Below, one piece after another: positions 8,086-17,188 of a DNA stretch of 42,649 bases. The translations under genes and the position numbers were made by a program. Numbering within the stretch: the first letter of the stretch is position 1; each line of letters starts with the position of its first letter. The notes below the pieces were generated by a model, which saw only the letters and a list, made by a program, of their open reading frames with translations, had not been told where the DNA came from and did no database searches. This DNA comes from Chitinophagaceae bacterium (GTDB lineage Bacteria; Bacteroidota; Bacteroidia; Chitinophagales; Chitinophagaceae). The DNA lies in contig JANWIY010000116.1 of assembly GCA_025449645.1 (NCBI GenBank), positions 1 through 42,649 of the forward strand. The letters are read 5' to 3'.

Positions 8086-10164
8086 TTAAGAAACATTCGA
8101 ACCCGGATTTATTTTTTCGTCGGGGGCTATAAAAATCAATTTTCCATGCTCATCTTCTGCCATCAGGATCATGCCATTGCTCTCAATACCTTTCATTTTA
8201 CGGGGAGCCAGGTTAGTTACTACAACCACCTGTTTGCCCAGGATGGCCACAGGATCAAAATGCAGGGCAATACCTGATACAATGGTCCGTTTTTCAAAGC
8301 CCAGGTCCACTTCCAGCTTAATCAGCTTATCCGTCTTAGCCACTTTTTCTGCCTGTGTGATGATGCCGGTCTTCAGGTCCAGCCTCGCAAAATCCTCATA
8401 TTGGATCCCGGGTTTGTTTTCCGGCGCGGAAACCGGGGCAGCGATTGTTTCGATCTTATCGGCTTTAATTGAATTCCGGTGTAGTTTTTCCATCTGTGAC
8501 TGAATTTCCGCGTCCTCGATTTTTCTAAAAAGTAATTCTGGGGCGCGCATGCTGTAGCCGCTTTTCAGGAGCCCGGTTTTGCCGGCATTTTCCCAATCCA
8601 GGATCCGGTCGACCACTTTCATCATCCGAAGCATTTTTTTTGCAGTACCCGGAAGAAAAGGATTGATCAGAATGGCCAGGCTGGCAGTAAGCTGGAGGGA
8701 GAGATAGAGACAATTATCTATCAGCGCTTTATTTTCAGCAGTTGTGCTTTCCTTTCCTGCTTTTTTCCATGGCTCCTTATCCTGAAGGTATTTATTTCCT
8801 TTCCTTGCGAGATCTATGATCGCGAAGAGGGCGTCCCGGAATTTGTATTGATCGAGCAGGTCTTCCACTGCAGCTTTTGTTTCGCGGATCTGATGTAGAA
8901 GTTCTTCATCCGTCTTATCCTGCAATTCTTCATGCCAAACCGGTACCTTGCCGGTGCAGAACTTATGCACAAGGACAAAAGTCCGGTTCACAAAATTTCC
9001 GAAAATAGAAACGAGTTCGCTGTTATTCCTGTCCTGGAAATCTTTCCAGGTAAAGTCATTGTCTTTTGTTTCAGGCGCATTGGCGCAAAGCACATACCGC
9101 AGAACGTCTTCACAACCCGGAAAGTCCCGGATGTATTCAAGAACCCAAACGGCCCAATTTCTACTGGTTGATACTTTTTCCCCTTCGATATTCAGAAACT
9201 CATTTGCCGGTACGTTGTCGGGCAATACAAAATGGCCATGGGCCTTCAGCATGGCCGGAAAAATGATACAATGAAAAACGATGTTGTCTTTTCCGATAAA
9301 ATGCACAAGCTTGGTATCCGGCTGGCACCAGTAATCGGCCCAATTGGGCGTTAATTCCTTCGTTGCCGAGATGTATCCGATGGGGGCATCAAACCATACA
9401 TAAAGCACTTTCCCCCCGGCATCCGGGAGCGGGACCTTTATGCCCCAGCTGCTGTCGCGCGTCATCGCGCGGCTTTGCAAGCCGTTATCCAGCCAGCTTT
9501 TACACTGACCGTACACATTATTCTTCCATTCTTTATGACCTTCGAGGATCCATTCCTTAAGGAACGTTTCATATTTCTGCAAAGGAAAATACCAGTGTTT
9601 GGTTTTTCTTTTAACAGGAACTGCGTCACTCAGGGTGCTTCTTGGATTAATCAGTTGTTCGGGGCTGAGGGAAGATCCGCATCTCTCGCATTGGTCGCCA
9701 AAAGCATTTGGGTTTCCGCAAACGGGGCAGGTACCCGTGATATACCGGTCGGCCAGAAATGTTTTGGCCTTTTCATCATAATATTGTTCCGTTTCTTTTT
9801 CTTCAAAAATCTGTTCATCATACAGGGTTCTGAAAAAATCCGATGCCGTTTTATGGTGTACGGGATTGGTCGTTCTCGAATAGATATCGAATGAAATATG
9901 CATCTGCTCAAAACCTTCCTTGAGCAGTGCATGGTATTTATCCACTACTTCTTTTGGCGATATCCCTTCATTCATTGCGCGGATGGTAATGGGGACGCCG
10001 TGCTCATCGCTTCCTCCTACAAACAGAATGTCCTTCTTGCGGGCACGCTCATACCGGCAATAGATATCCGCAGGGATATAACAACCTGCGAGATGGCCGA
10101 TATGAAGAGGCCCGTTTGCGTAGGGAAGGGCGGCGGTAACAAGTATCCGGTTGTATTCTTTCAT
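8086..10164 (-). CDS. metG: Methionyl-tRNA synthetase with C-terminal tRNA-binding domain
   Basis: This 692-residue class I synthetase charges tRNA-Met with methionine. The HIGH motif is at 21-24 after PYANGPL. A zinc ribbon has CPVC at 146-149 and CERC at 159-162. The KMSKS-equivalent KVSTS is at 330-334, preceded by LNIEGE. The catalytic and anticodon domains are followed by an EMAPII/Trbp111-like OB-fold (about 592-692, beginning [14 protein letters not shown]) that binds tRNA and dimerises. Length and order match the E. coli-like long MetG form. It is the first gene of the minus-strand run and starts divergently from the LD-carboxypeptidase gene at 10325, leaving a 160-nt promoter region. 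No T-box or SAM riboswitch is apparent in that region. Confidence 0.97.
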   Translation of the reverse strand: MKEYNRILVTAALPYANGPLHIGHLAGCYIPADIYCRYERARKKDILFVGGSDEHGVPITIRAMNEGISPKEVVDKYHALLKEGFEQMHISFDIYSRTTNPVHHKTASDFFRTLYDEQIFEEKETEQYYDEKAKTFLADRYITGTCPVCGNPNAFGDQCERCGSSLSPEQLINPRSTLSDAVPVKRKTKHWYFPLQKYETFLKEWILEGHKEWKNNVYGQCKSWLDNGLQSRAMTRDSSWGIKVPLPDAGGKVLYVWFDAPIGYISATKELTPNWADYWCQPDTKLVHFIGKDNIVFHCIIFPAMLKAHGHFVLPDNVPANEFLNIEGEKVSTSRNWAVWVLEYIRDFPGCEDVLRYVLCANAPETKDNDFTWKDFQDRNNSELVSIFGNFVNRTFVLVHKFCTGKVPVWHEELQDKTDEELLHQIRETKAAVEDLLDQYKFRDALFAIIDLARKGNKYLQDKEPWKKAGKESTTAENKALIDNCLYLSLQLTASLAILINPFLPGTAKKMLRMMKVVDRILDWENAGKTGLLKSGYSMRAPELLFRKIEDAEIQSQMEKLHRNSIKADKIETIAAPVSAPENKPGIQYEDFARLDLKTGIITQAEKVAKTDKLIKLEVDLGFEKRTIVSGIALHFDPVAILGKQVVVVTNLAPRKMKGIESNGMILMAEDEHGKLIFIAPDEKINPGSNVS

Positions 10165-10290
10165 AGTTCATGAAGGCGGTGCTGGTTGGCCACCGCAAAA
10201 AGCACAAAAATACCAATTCAAATCCATTGTCCCGTTTTCTATCCGCACGAGTTCATCGGATCAACTTTTGCCCGTGAGGAGCGTCCTTCC

Positions 10291-10320
10291 TTGGCAATTC
10301 CGCCTCATCCTTTAACTTTA
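10291..10320 (+). promoter_or_regulatory. Putative Bacteroidota sigma-A promoter of the LD-carboxypeptidase pair
   Basis: TTG at 10291-10293, a 19-nt spacer, and TAACTTTA at 10313-10320 match the Bacteroidota -33/-7 pattern TTG-N19-TAnnTTTG except for the last base. The predicted transcription start falls at or within a few bases of the ATG at 10325, implying a leaderless or nearly leaderless mRNA. This is seen by eye only; such short patterns can arise by chance. Confidence 0.4.
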
Positions 10321-10324
10321 GTTA

Positions 10325-11359
10325 ATGAAGCGCAAACATTTTCTCTCTTCCCTGATTGCAGGCCCCCTGATCCCCGTCATTTCCTTTCGTCCGTTTTTCG
10401 GCAAGTCCCCTTCGCCGAAGGGGTCAGAAGAGCTTTTCACCATTCCGCCTTACCTGAAACCGGGAGATGAAATAGGCATCACCTGCCCGGCCGGCCATAT
10501 GGATGCTGCCGAACTGGAGCCGGCGCTTACAACGATCCAAAGCTGGGGATTTAAACTGCGTTTAGGCAGCACCGTTGGCAAGCGGGATTTTACCTTTGGC
10601 GGAACAGATGAAGACCGAAGGGCCGATTTGCAACAGATGCTGGATGATCCTTCCCTTCAGGCGATCTTGTGTGCACGCGGTGGATATGGTTGTATCCGTT
10701 TCATAGATCAGCTGGATTTCACGAAGTTTGTGGCCAAACCAAAATGGATTATAGGTTTCAGTGATGTTACTGTAATCCACGCGCACCTCAATCATAATTT
10801 CCGGATTGCTTCCATTCATTCTAAAATGTGCAATAGTTTTCCTGACCGGCTGAATGAGGCCGAACCCATGCAATTAAGAAGTATTGTTTCCATCAGGACT
10901 GCGCTTATCGGTAATCGCGTGGAATATCCGCTCGTTCCGGATCCGGGTAACAGAAACGGCACCGGTGCCGGATTACTTACCGGGGGAAACCTGAAGACCA
11001 TTGAAAACCTTGCCGGAACAGCGTCTGACCTGCATACCGAAGGAATGATCCTTTTTGTTGAAGACGTGGATGAATATTTGTACAGCATCGACCGTATGTT
11101 TTATAGTCTCGGCAGAACAGGTAAACTGGATAAACTGGCCGGCCTGATCATCGGTGGCTTCAAAGTAAAGCCGGATGACGCGGGCGATGAATTCGGAAGA
11201 AGTGTTTATAATATTGTCCGTGAGCATGTGGGCTCCTATCAATACCCGGTATGTTTTAATTTTCCAACAGGTCACCAGAAAGCCAATTTTGCATTGAAGT
11301 GTGGTGTCAAACATCAGCTGACCGTAAGCGACCAGGAAGTCATTTTTAAAGAAATCTGA
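10325..11359 (+). CDS. LD-carboxypeptidase (peptidase S66), with N-terminal export-type extension
   Basis: This 344-residue S66 family protein matches LdcA/MccF enzymes, which cleave the L,D bond of murein tetrapeptides or related amides. The Ser-Glu-His triad is Ser146 (GFSD), Glu246 (FVEDVDE) and His317 (FPTGH). Family landmarks ARGGYGCIR and ALKCGV are present. Compared with the paralogue directly downstream it has about 37 extra N-terminal residues. These start MKRKHFLSSLIAGPLIPVIS and look like a signal peptide or anchor with a weak twin-arginine-like beginning. It is therefore probably exported, while its neighbour is cytoplasmic. The downstream paralogue starts 1 nt after this stop codon. 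Confidence 0.92.
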   Translation: MKRKHFLSSLIAGPLIPVISFRPFFGKSPSPKGSEELFTIPPYLKPGDEIGITCPAGHMDAAELEPALTTIQSWGFKLRLGSTVGKRDFTFGGTDEDRRADLQQMLDDPSLQAILCARGGYGCIRFIDQLDFTKFVAKPKWIIGFSDVTVIHAHLNHNFRIASIHSKMCNSFPDRLNEAEPMQLRSIVSIRTALIGNRVEYPLVPDPGNRNGTGAGLLTGGNLKTIENLAGTASDLHTEGMILFVEDVDEYLYSIDRMFYSLGRTGKLDKLAGLIIGGFKVKPDDAGDEFGRSVYNIVREHVGSYQYPVCFNFPTGHQKANFALKCGVKHQLTVSDQEVIFKEI

Positions 11360-11360
11360 T

Positions 11361-12275
11361 ATGGCTCAAATTCCACCTTATTTGTCCGCTGGCGATACAA
11401 TCGGTATCGTTTGTCCCGGCGGATATATGTCGGCCGAAAACACGGCTCAATGCGCGGCTACCCTCACTGAATGGGGATTTAAGGTAAGAACGGGCAGGAC
11501 GGTTGGCGGAGATTCCACCAACTATTTTTCCGGAACGGATGAAGAGCGTCTGGCTGACCTGCAGTCCATGCTGGATGATGAGGAAGTAAACGCCATTTTG
11601 TTTTGCCGTGGCGGATACGGTATCGGGCGCATCATAGAGCAGATAAGCTTTAAACGGTTTCGTAAATCACCCAAATGGATCCTCGGTTACAGCGATATCA
11701 CCTTGCTCCACGCCCATATTTACACTAATTACGATATTGCTACCGCACATTCTCCGATGGCAGGCGCTTTCAATGAAAAACCGGAGCCTAATAAATATAT
11801 CCATTCAATTTATGAATTGCTCACGGGCAAACCGGCATCTTATACCTGCGAACCACATCCTTTCAATCGCAGGGGCGAAGTAAAAGCTGTACTCGCCGGC
11901 GGTAACCTGACATTGCTGGCTCATGCTATTGGTGGTTCATCGGATCTTAAAGCCAAGGGTTGCCTGCTTTTTCTGGAAGACATTGGCGAATATCTTTATA
12001 ACATCGACCGTATGCTTTATCAGTTAAAACGTGCGGGAAAACTTCATAAACCCGAGGGGATCATCATCGGCAGCTTTACGGATTGCAAGGACACGGAAAG
12101 ACCATTTGGAAAGAATGCCTACGAAATCATCCGGGATGTGCTGGATGAATTCGATTACCCCGTTTGTTTTGGCTTTCCTGTAGGACACGCAATGGAAAAT
12201 TTTGCGCTGAAATGCGGCGTGGAGTATAGGTTGAAAGTTGGAAACAATAAGGTTTCGCTTTCGGAAGTAGGGTAG
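11361..12275 (+). CDS. LD-carboxypeptidase (peptidase S66), cytoplasmic form
   Basis: This 304-residue S66 peptidase has no signal peptide. The triad is Ser111 (GYSD), Glu206 (FLEDIGE) and His276 (FPVGH). FCRGGYGIGR precedes the nucleophile region. It is a clear tandem paralogue of the gene ending at 11359; both share the IPPYL..GD.IGI opening, the fold landmarks and the ALKCGV ending. The 1-nt spacing suggests translational coupling. Cytoplasmic LdcA enzymes recycle murein tetrapeptide to tripeptide, a plausible role here. The stop codon is followed after one base by the heptamer array 12277-12444. Confidence 0.93.
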   Translation: MAQIPPYLSAGDTIGIVCPGGYMSAENTAQCAATLTEWGFKVRTGRTVGGDSTNYFSGTDEERLADLQSMLDDEEVNAILFCRGGYGIGRIIEQISFKRFRKSPKWILGYSDITLLHAHIYTNYDIATAHSPMAGAFNEKPEPNKYIHSIYELLTGKPASYTCEPHPFNRRGEVKAVLAGGNLTLLAHAIGGSSDLKAKGCLLFLEDIGEYLYNIDRMLYQLKRAGKLHKPEGIIIGSFTDCKDTERPFGKNAYEIIRDVLDEFDYPVCFGFPVGHAMENFALKCGVEYRLKVGNNKVSLSEVG

Positions 12276-12276
12276 C

Positions 12277-12513
12277 GAGTTATGAGTTATGAGTTATGGT
12301 TTATGAGTTATGAGTTATGGATTATAAGTTATGGTTTATGAGTTATGGTTTATGAGTTATGGGTTACGGATTATGAGTTATGGTTTATGAGTTATGGATT
12401 ATGAGTTTTGGGTTATGAGTTATGGATTATGGATGAGGGATTATGGGCCTGGTCAGTCTTGTCAATCTGATTCCGGGGACCTGGCATAATTCATAACCCA
12501 TAACTCATAACCC
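12277..12513 (+). repeat. Heptamer tandem array with inverted arm, locus 1
   Basis: Twenty-four consecutive 7-bp units fill 12277-12444 in strict 7-nt phase. The commonest unit is GAGTTAT; variants are GGTTTAT, GGATTAT, GGGTTAT, AAGTTAT, GAGTTTT and GGATGAG. The first G and the TTAT are mostly fixed while positions 2-3 vary. After a 41-nt unique stretch, four units in the opposite orientation (ATAATTC, ATAACCC, ATAACTC, ATAACCC) occupy 12486-12513. The opposing arms could pair into a hairpin. The array begins 1 nt after the stop of the LD-carboxypeptidase. Units also occur at 13334-13523 and 28096-28191. Confidence 0.97.
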
Positions 12514-12556
12514 GATAACTCCTCCATTTTCAAATTATTTAATTTTCAAATTACCC

Positions 12557-13333
12557 ATGCGCTTTATCAGAAAATTCCTTCTTCTCACATTTGGTGAAAA
12601 GCGCTATCTCTGGTTGCTGGCAACCACTTTTCAAAAATTATACAGGACCGGCAGCCTTGGGGTCGATTATCAGGATATTTATTTTTTGAAGAACCTGATC
12701 AGGCGGGGAGACCAGTGTATAGATATTGGCGCTCACCTGGGCTATTTTACTCTTGAGCTGAGCCGGCTTACGGGAAGTAACGGGCACGTATATGCGATCG
12801 AGCCCATGTCCAAGTTTTTCCGGACCCTGGAATCCCTGATCAGAAAGCGGAAGATCCGCAATGTGACCCTGGAGCAATACGCCATGGGTGGTGAAGGGGA
12901 ATATGTGGAAATGGGTATTCCCCTGGTAAACAAGACCAAAAAATTTGCCTATGCGCGCGCGGTTCAGTACAATACATTTCTTGAATATGTGGAATCGGAA
13001 AAGGTAAGGAACTTACGGGGTGATGAACACTTTGGGCACCTCCTGCGCGTTGATTTCATCAAAGCGGATGTGGAAGGATTGGAGCTGGCAGTGTTGCAGT
13101 CATTCATGGAAATCATAAGGAAGCACCGGCCGGTCATTTTATGTGAGCTGGGTGACATTCGGGAGCGCGCACAGCTCCTGGAATTAATTCAGGGAAACGG
13201 ATACGGAATGTATTATCTGGAGAATAAGAAATTAAGACCAATGATGCCGGAAAGCTCCATTAAAACGGTTTCCCATAATCATTATTTCATTCCTGAAAAC
13301 AGACTTGGAAGTTTGAAGGAAGTGATTGGCTGA
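12557..13333 (+). CDS. FkbM family SAM-dependent methyltransferase
   Basis: This 258-residue protein has SAM-binding motif I DIGAHLGYF at 56-64 and the acidic post-motif VYAIEP (Glu82). The FkbM hallmark FIKADVEGLELAVLQ lies in the C-terminal half, followed by ILCELG. FkbM-type enzymes O-methylate sugars or polyketides, so modification of a surface glycan is possible, but no glycan cluster is adjacent. The start ATG follows an AT-rich leader. The gene stands alone between two heptamer arrays (12277-12513 and 13334-13523), the second abutting its stop codon directly. Confidence 0.88.
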   Translation: MRFIRKFLLLTFGEKRYLWLLATTFQKLYRTGSLGVDYQDIYFLKNLIRRGDQCIDIGAHLGYFTLELSRLTGSNGHVYAIEPMSKFFRTLESLIRKRKIRNVTLEQYAMGGEGEYVEMGIPLVNKTKKFAYARAVQYNTFLEYVESEKVRNLRGDEHFGHLLRVDFIKADVEGLELAVLQSFMEIIRKHRPVILCELGDIRERAQLLELIQGNGYGMYYLENKKLRPMMPESSIKTVSHNHYFIPENRLGSLKEVIG

Positions 13334-13523
13334 GAATTATGGGTTATGAATTATGAGTTATGAGTTATGAGCTGTTTTCCTCGGGAAGGATAAATAAATA
13401 ATTATCAATGCATAAATCATAATTCGGGTCCAAAATACAATAATTCATAACCCATAACCCATAACCCATAACCCATAACTCAAAACCCATCACCCATCAC
13501 CCACAACCCAGATCCCAGATCCC
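13334..13523 (+). repeat. Heptamer array with inverted arm, locus 2 (between convergent genes)
   Basis: Five units (GAATTAT, GGGTTAT, GAATTAT, GAGTTAT, GAGTTAT) occupy 13334-13368, beginning directly after the stop codon of the FkbM gene. In the opposite orientation, two units lie at 13412-13425 and twelve contiguous units at 13440-13523. The twelve run from ATAATTC through four ATAACCC and decay through ATCACCC and ACAACCC to AGATCCC. The second arm ends 7 nt before the kup stop codon. Read on the kup strand it again runs GGGTTAT away from the stop, so both genes carry the repeat downstream in sense orientation. It may serve as a bidirectional transcript end. Confidence 0.95.
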
Positions 13524-13530
13524 ACTTTCC

Positions 13531-15492
13531 TCAATTCTCCCCCGTTCTCTTTAAATTCAAATCGGGCAGGGGCGAAACAATGAGCGGAAACTTTTCGATC
13601 GTAACATTGGATGGATCCAGACCGAATCCGCGTTCTTCGGAAAGGCTGACTTCTTTGAGCCAGAAATATAATTTCATTATGATCCTTTCAATAAAGGGAA
13701 GTTCATTATCCTGGCTCAGGTATTTTTCCATCACGATGATCTGGAAATCGCCTACGACATTATTTCTTTCCAGGGATTCATAGCGGCTCGTAATATTTAC
13801 TTCTTTATTTTTAACCAGGTCCTCAACAACTTTTCGGAACATGAGGTTGATTTTCGGCTCAATTCTGAAACCAAGCCTGAATTCCACCCGGATGATGTCG
13901 TTCGGTATGATATGCTCTACGGAGTATTCCGCCGTGTAGGGATCATCGAGCGTATCAATATGTACGAACCAATAAATATCAGCTCGTTTGGGTTTTTTAT
14001 TCAGGATGGAATAAATGATCTTATGTTCGATTTCCTTAGGATTGTTTGCACTGGTCATGTACATCAGGTGGGTTGTAAACTTCGGAACGGTGCGATCATT
14101 ACTCAGCTCCTGTATCTGCGGCAGATAATTTTCCATCCGAACGAATTCCACATATCTGTTTTTGATTTTTCGGGAACGGAACCACACATACATGATAATC
14201 GAAAGGGCGCCACCCACGATCAGGGTCACAAAACCGCCGTGTGGAAATTTTTCAAGATTGGCGAAGAGAAAACTGAATTCGATGATCAGGTATACAGTCA
14301 GGTACAGATAGATAAACCCCGAGCGTGCCCGTCGCGAAATCAGGTAATTGGCAAAAAGAATGGAAGTGGCCAGCATGCAGAGCGTAATGGCCAGCCCGTA
14401 TGCTGCTACCATATGCGAGGAGGACCGGAAATAAATCGTTATTCCGCAACAACCGATGAACAGAAGGAAGTTGATTGCAGGAATATAAAGTTGCCCTTTT
14501 TGTTCCGTTGGATAACTGATACGGAATTTTGGCCAGAGGTTAAGGCGCATGGCCTCACTGATCAGCGTAAAGGATCCGCTGATCAGGGCCTGGCTGGCAA
14601 TAATGGCCGCAGCCGTGGCGATGAGGATGCCTGGTATGAGGAACCAGGCCGGCATGATGCTATAGAAAACATTGTTGTGGCCGGTATCGAAAATTTGCCC
14701 CATATGCGAGTGAAGAAGCCACGCCCCCTGGCCGAGATAGTTCAATACCAGGCAGGTCTTCACGTAGATCCAGGATACGCGGATATTACTTCTTCCCACG
14801 TGGCCCAGGTCTGAGTACAATGCTTCTGCACCCGTAGTACAAAGGAACACGGCACCGAGAAGCCAGAACCCCTTAGGGTAGAGCGTGAGCAGTTCAATAG
14901 CATAAACCGGACTCAGCGCTTTAAAAATCTGAAGGTCATCCAGCAGGTGACCGCTTCCCAATACAGCCATCATGGCGAACCAGATGAACATGATGGGACC
15001 GAATAATTTTCCTATGGACTGTGTTCCGAATTGCTGCAAAAAAAAGAGCACTACCATAATGCCCAATACAATATAAACGATCGTGTCTTCCGGAATATAA
15101 TCCAGGGTAGGTAGCTGACGCAACCCTTCAATGGCCGAGGTAACAGAGATCGGTGGAGTGATCATACCATCGGCGAGCAGGGCTGCACCGCCGATCATGG
15201 CCGGCAAAACCAGCCATCTTTTCTGCCGTCGTACAAGGGCATACAGGGAAAAGATTCCACCCTCTCCCTTATTGTCTGCCTTCAGCGTTAGCCAAACATA
15301 TTTAATTGTAGTCTGCAGGGTGAGTGTCCATATAATACAGGAAAGGCTGCCAAGAATCAGCATTTCAGAAACAACCCTGCCGCTAACGATCGCGTTTAAT
15401 ACATAAAGAGGGGAGGTGCCGATATCTCCGTAAATAATACCTAAAGCAATGACCAATGTGGCCAGCGTGACCTTATTAATTTGTTTGCTCAC
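13531..15492 (-). CDS. kup: KUP/HAK-type potassium uptake protein
   Basis: This 653-residue inner-membrane transporter has about 12 hydrophobic segments in the first 440 residues and a soluble C-terminal domain. The N-terminal family signature GIIYGDIGTSPLYVL is present near residues 18-32, and GAALLADGMITPPISV follows around 103-118. E. coli Kup has 622 residues, so the length is normal. It should import K+ with H+. The start codon is GTG (15492); no ATG lies near. Upstream it diverges from the secreted-protein gene at 15662. Its 3' end faces the heptamer array 13334-13523. Confidence 0.95.
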   Translation of the reverse strand: MSKQINKVTLATLVIALGIIYGDIGTSPLYVLNAIVSGRVVSEMLILGSLSCIIWTLTLQTTIKYVWLTLKADNKGEGGIFSLYALVRRQKRWLVLPAMIGGAALLADGMITPPISVTSAIEGLRQLPTLDYIPEDTIVYIVLGIMVVLFFLQQFGTQSIGKLFGPIMFIWFAMMAVLGSGHLLDDLQIFKALSPVYAIELLTLYPKGFWLLGAVFLCTTGAEALYSDLGHVGRSNIRVSWIYVKTCLVLNYLGQGAWLLHSHMGQIFDTGHNNVFYSIMPAWFLIPGILIATAAAIIASQALISGSFTLISEAMRLNLWPKFRISYPTEQKGQLYIPAINFLLFIGCCGITIYFRSSSHMVAAYGLAITLCMLATSILFANYLISRRARSGFIYLYLTVYLIIEFSFLFANLEKFPHGGFVTLIVGGALSIIMYVWFRSRKIKNRYVEFVRMENYLPQIQELSNDRTVPKFTTHLMYMTSANNPKEIEHKIIYSILNKKPKRADIYWFVHIDTLDDPYTAEYSVEHIIPNDIIRVEFRLGFRIEPKINLMFRKVVEDLVKNKEVNITSRYESLERNNVVGDFQIIVMEKYLSQDNELPFIERIIMKLYFWLKEVSLSEERGFGLDPSNVTIEKFPLIVSPLPDLNLKRTGEN

Positions 15493-15661
15493 GGAGTGTA
15501 AGTTATTTTACGGTTTTGATTCAGGACGAATTTTTAAGGCAAACAATCGCTGGTCCCGGGGGCCGTTGCAAAGATATAGGGAATAGGATGAAATTAACAG
15601 ATTCTGAACGGAGTTTTGAGTAACTTACTTCTTGTACCAACCTACTATTAACCGTATATAT

Positions 15662-17176
15662 ATGAAATTACGATTCCTCGGCCTGCTGCTTCTATTTCCA
15701 TTGTTGATGCAGGCTCAGCGCATCCTGTATTCAGATCCGGAACAGGACGATAGCCGAAGAACTAATTTCGATATTATAGGCCGCGTTTCCGGTAATATTC
15801 TGGTTTTCAAGAATAATCATTTCAGCAACGCCATTTCGATTTACAACGATGAAATGAAGTTGATCCAGCGCGTTCCAATAGACTTTCTCCCGGATAAATA
15901 CGTAAATATTGATTTTATACAATATCCGGATTTCTGTTATATGTTGTATGAATACCAGAAGAAAAACGTGGTCCATTTCTCGGCAGTAAAACTGAACGGA
16001 ATGGGGAAACGTATAAGTGAACCGGTGGATCTGGATACCACCCAGGTCAGGTCATCCAACAACAATAAGATTTATACCAATATCGTAAGTGAAGACAAGC
16101 AATATCTGATGATCCTGAAGATCAACAGCAAAAACCAGCGGACCTATGTTTTTTCCACATTTCTTTTCAATAAGAACATGGAATTGCAGGACAGGCACCG
16201 GATCAATATGGATGTGGAAGATCGCAACAATAAGTTTACCCATTTTGAGCTCGATAATGATGGGGGTTTGGTTTTTGCAAAATTCATCAACAGCAGCAAC
16301 GGGGAATATGTTTCCAGGGTTTCCCTCGTCACCAAGTCTGCCCTGGCTGATACTTTTTCAATCAGGGATATCGGCGCGGGCGACCGGATTCTGGATGAGC
16401 TTAAGATAAAGGTGGACAACTTCAACAAACGCTACCTGATCTCGGCATTTTATTACAAGCAGCGACGCGGAAATATTGAGGGCCTGTACACTGTGACCTG
16501 GGATAAAGAGGCCGGCAACAAATTGAAAGAAACCCTCACCGTTTTTAATGATGAATTGAGATCCCTTGCCAAAAGTTCGGAGTCCAGCGTCAAAATGGCC
16601 TTCAATGATTTTTTTATCAAGAACGTCGTTGTTAAAAAAGATGGAGGCTACCTCCTGATCAGTGAGGCCGAATACACCACATCGCGCGGGGGTCCCTTTA
16701 ACCGCTGGGATTACATGTATGGATACTCGCCATATATTGGGCCAATGGATTACTATTCTCCTTATTACAGCCCTTATTCTCCCTGGAACCGGTATGGCTA
16801 TGGCGGCCTCAATATAAACAGGTACAATGCGGAAAATATTATGGTGCTTTCATTTGATAAGAGCGGCAACCTGGAATGGAGCAATGTGCTTCCGAAAAGT
16901 CAATTTGATGACGACGGCAACAGCCTGATTTCCTATCAGCTAGTCAATACTGGCGGCGCATTGCATTTTTTGTATAACCAGTATGAACGAAGAATGATGT
17001 TATTGACAGATCAAAGTATCGCGCCTGATGGTAAGCTTACACGTTATCCAACCCTTCGTAATCTGGACAAAGGCTATGAGTTTATGACAAGATTCGGTAA
17101 ACAGATCAGCAGTAATCAAATTTTAATACCTTGCCTGTACAGGAACTATCTTTGTTTGGCCAAAATAGATTTTTAA
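15662..17176 (+). CDS. Secreted protein of unknown function with Tyr/Pro-rich segment
   Basis: This 504-residue protein has a signal peptide (MKLRFLGLLLLFPLLMQAQ). An in-frame TTG ten codons earlier would only add residues in front of the leader, so the ATG at 15662 is preferred. The mature part is rich in beta-prone blocks with recurring phrases such as VFAKF, LISAFYY and MVLSFDKSGNLEW, suggesting a propeller-like or beta-sandwich fold; this is a guess. Around residues 350-385 lies a low-complexity stretch with repeated YSPY units and Gly/Asn/Arg. No family was recognised. It leads a plus-strand run with the DUF6427-like gene (12 nt gap) and purQ. Confidence 0.75.
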   Translation: MKLRFLGLLLLFPLLMQAQRILYSDPEQDDSRRTNFDIIGRVSGNILVFKNNHFSNAISIYNDEMKLIQRVPIDFLPDKYVNIDFIQYPDFCYMLYEYQKKNVVHFSAVKLNGMGKRISEPVDLDTTQVRSSNNNKIYTNIVSEDKQYLMILKINSKNQRTYVFSTFLFNKNMELQDRHRINMDVEDRNNKFTHFELDNDGGLVFAKFINSSNGEYVSRVSLVTKSALADTFSIRDIGAGDRILDELKIKVDNFNKRYLISAFYYKQRRGNIEGLYTVTWDKEAGNKLKETLTVFNDELRSLAKSSESSVKMAFNDFFIKNVVVKKDGGYLLISEAEYTTSRGGPFNRWDYMYGYSPYIGPMDYYSPYYSPYSPWNRYGYGGLNINRYNAENIMVLSFDKSGNLEWSNVLPKSQFDDDGNSLISYQLVNTGGALHFLYNQYERRMMLLTDQSIAPDGKLTRYPTLRNLDKGYEFMTRFGKQISSNQILIPCLYRNYLCLAKIDF

Positions 17177-17188
17177 AACAACCTGCCG

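Noticed and set aside
10165-10324. Riboswitch or T-box before metG
   Set aside because: The 160-nt leader shows no SAM-riboswitch or T-box landmarks, and Bacteroidota rarely use T-boxes.
12277-12513. CRISPR-like array
   Set aside because: Units are 7 bp, contiguous and without unique spacers; no cas gene is present.
13912-14814. 300-codon plus-strand frame
   Set aside because: It lies entirely antisense to kup, which has clear family motifs; the frame has no signal of its own.
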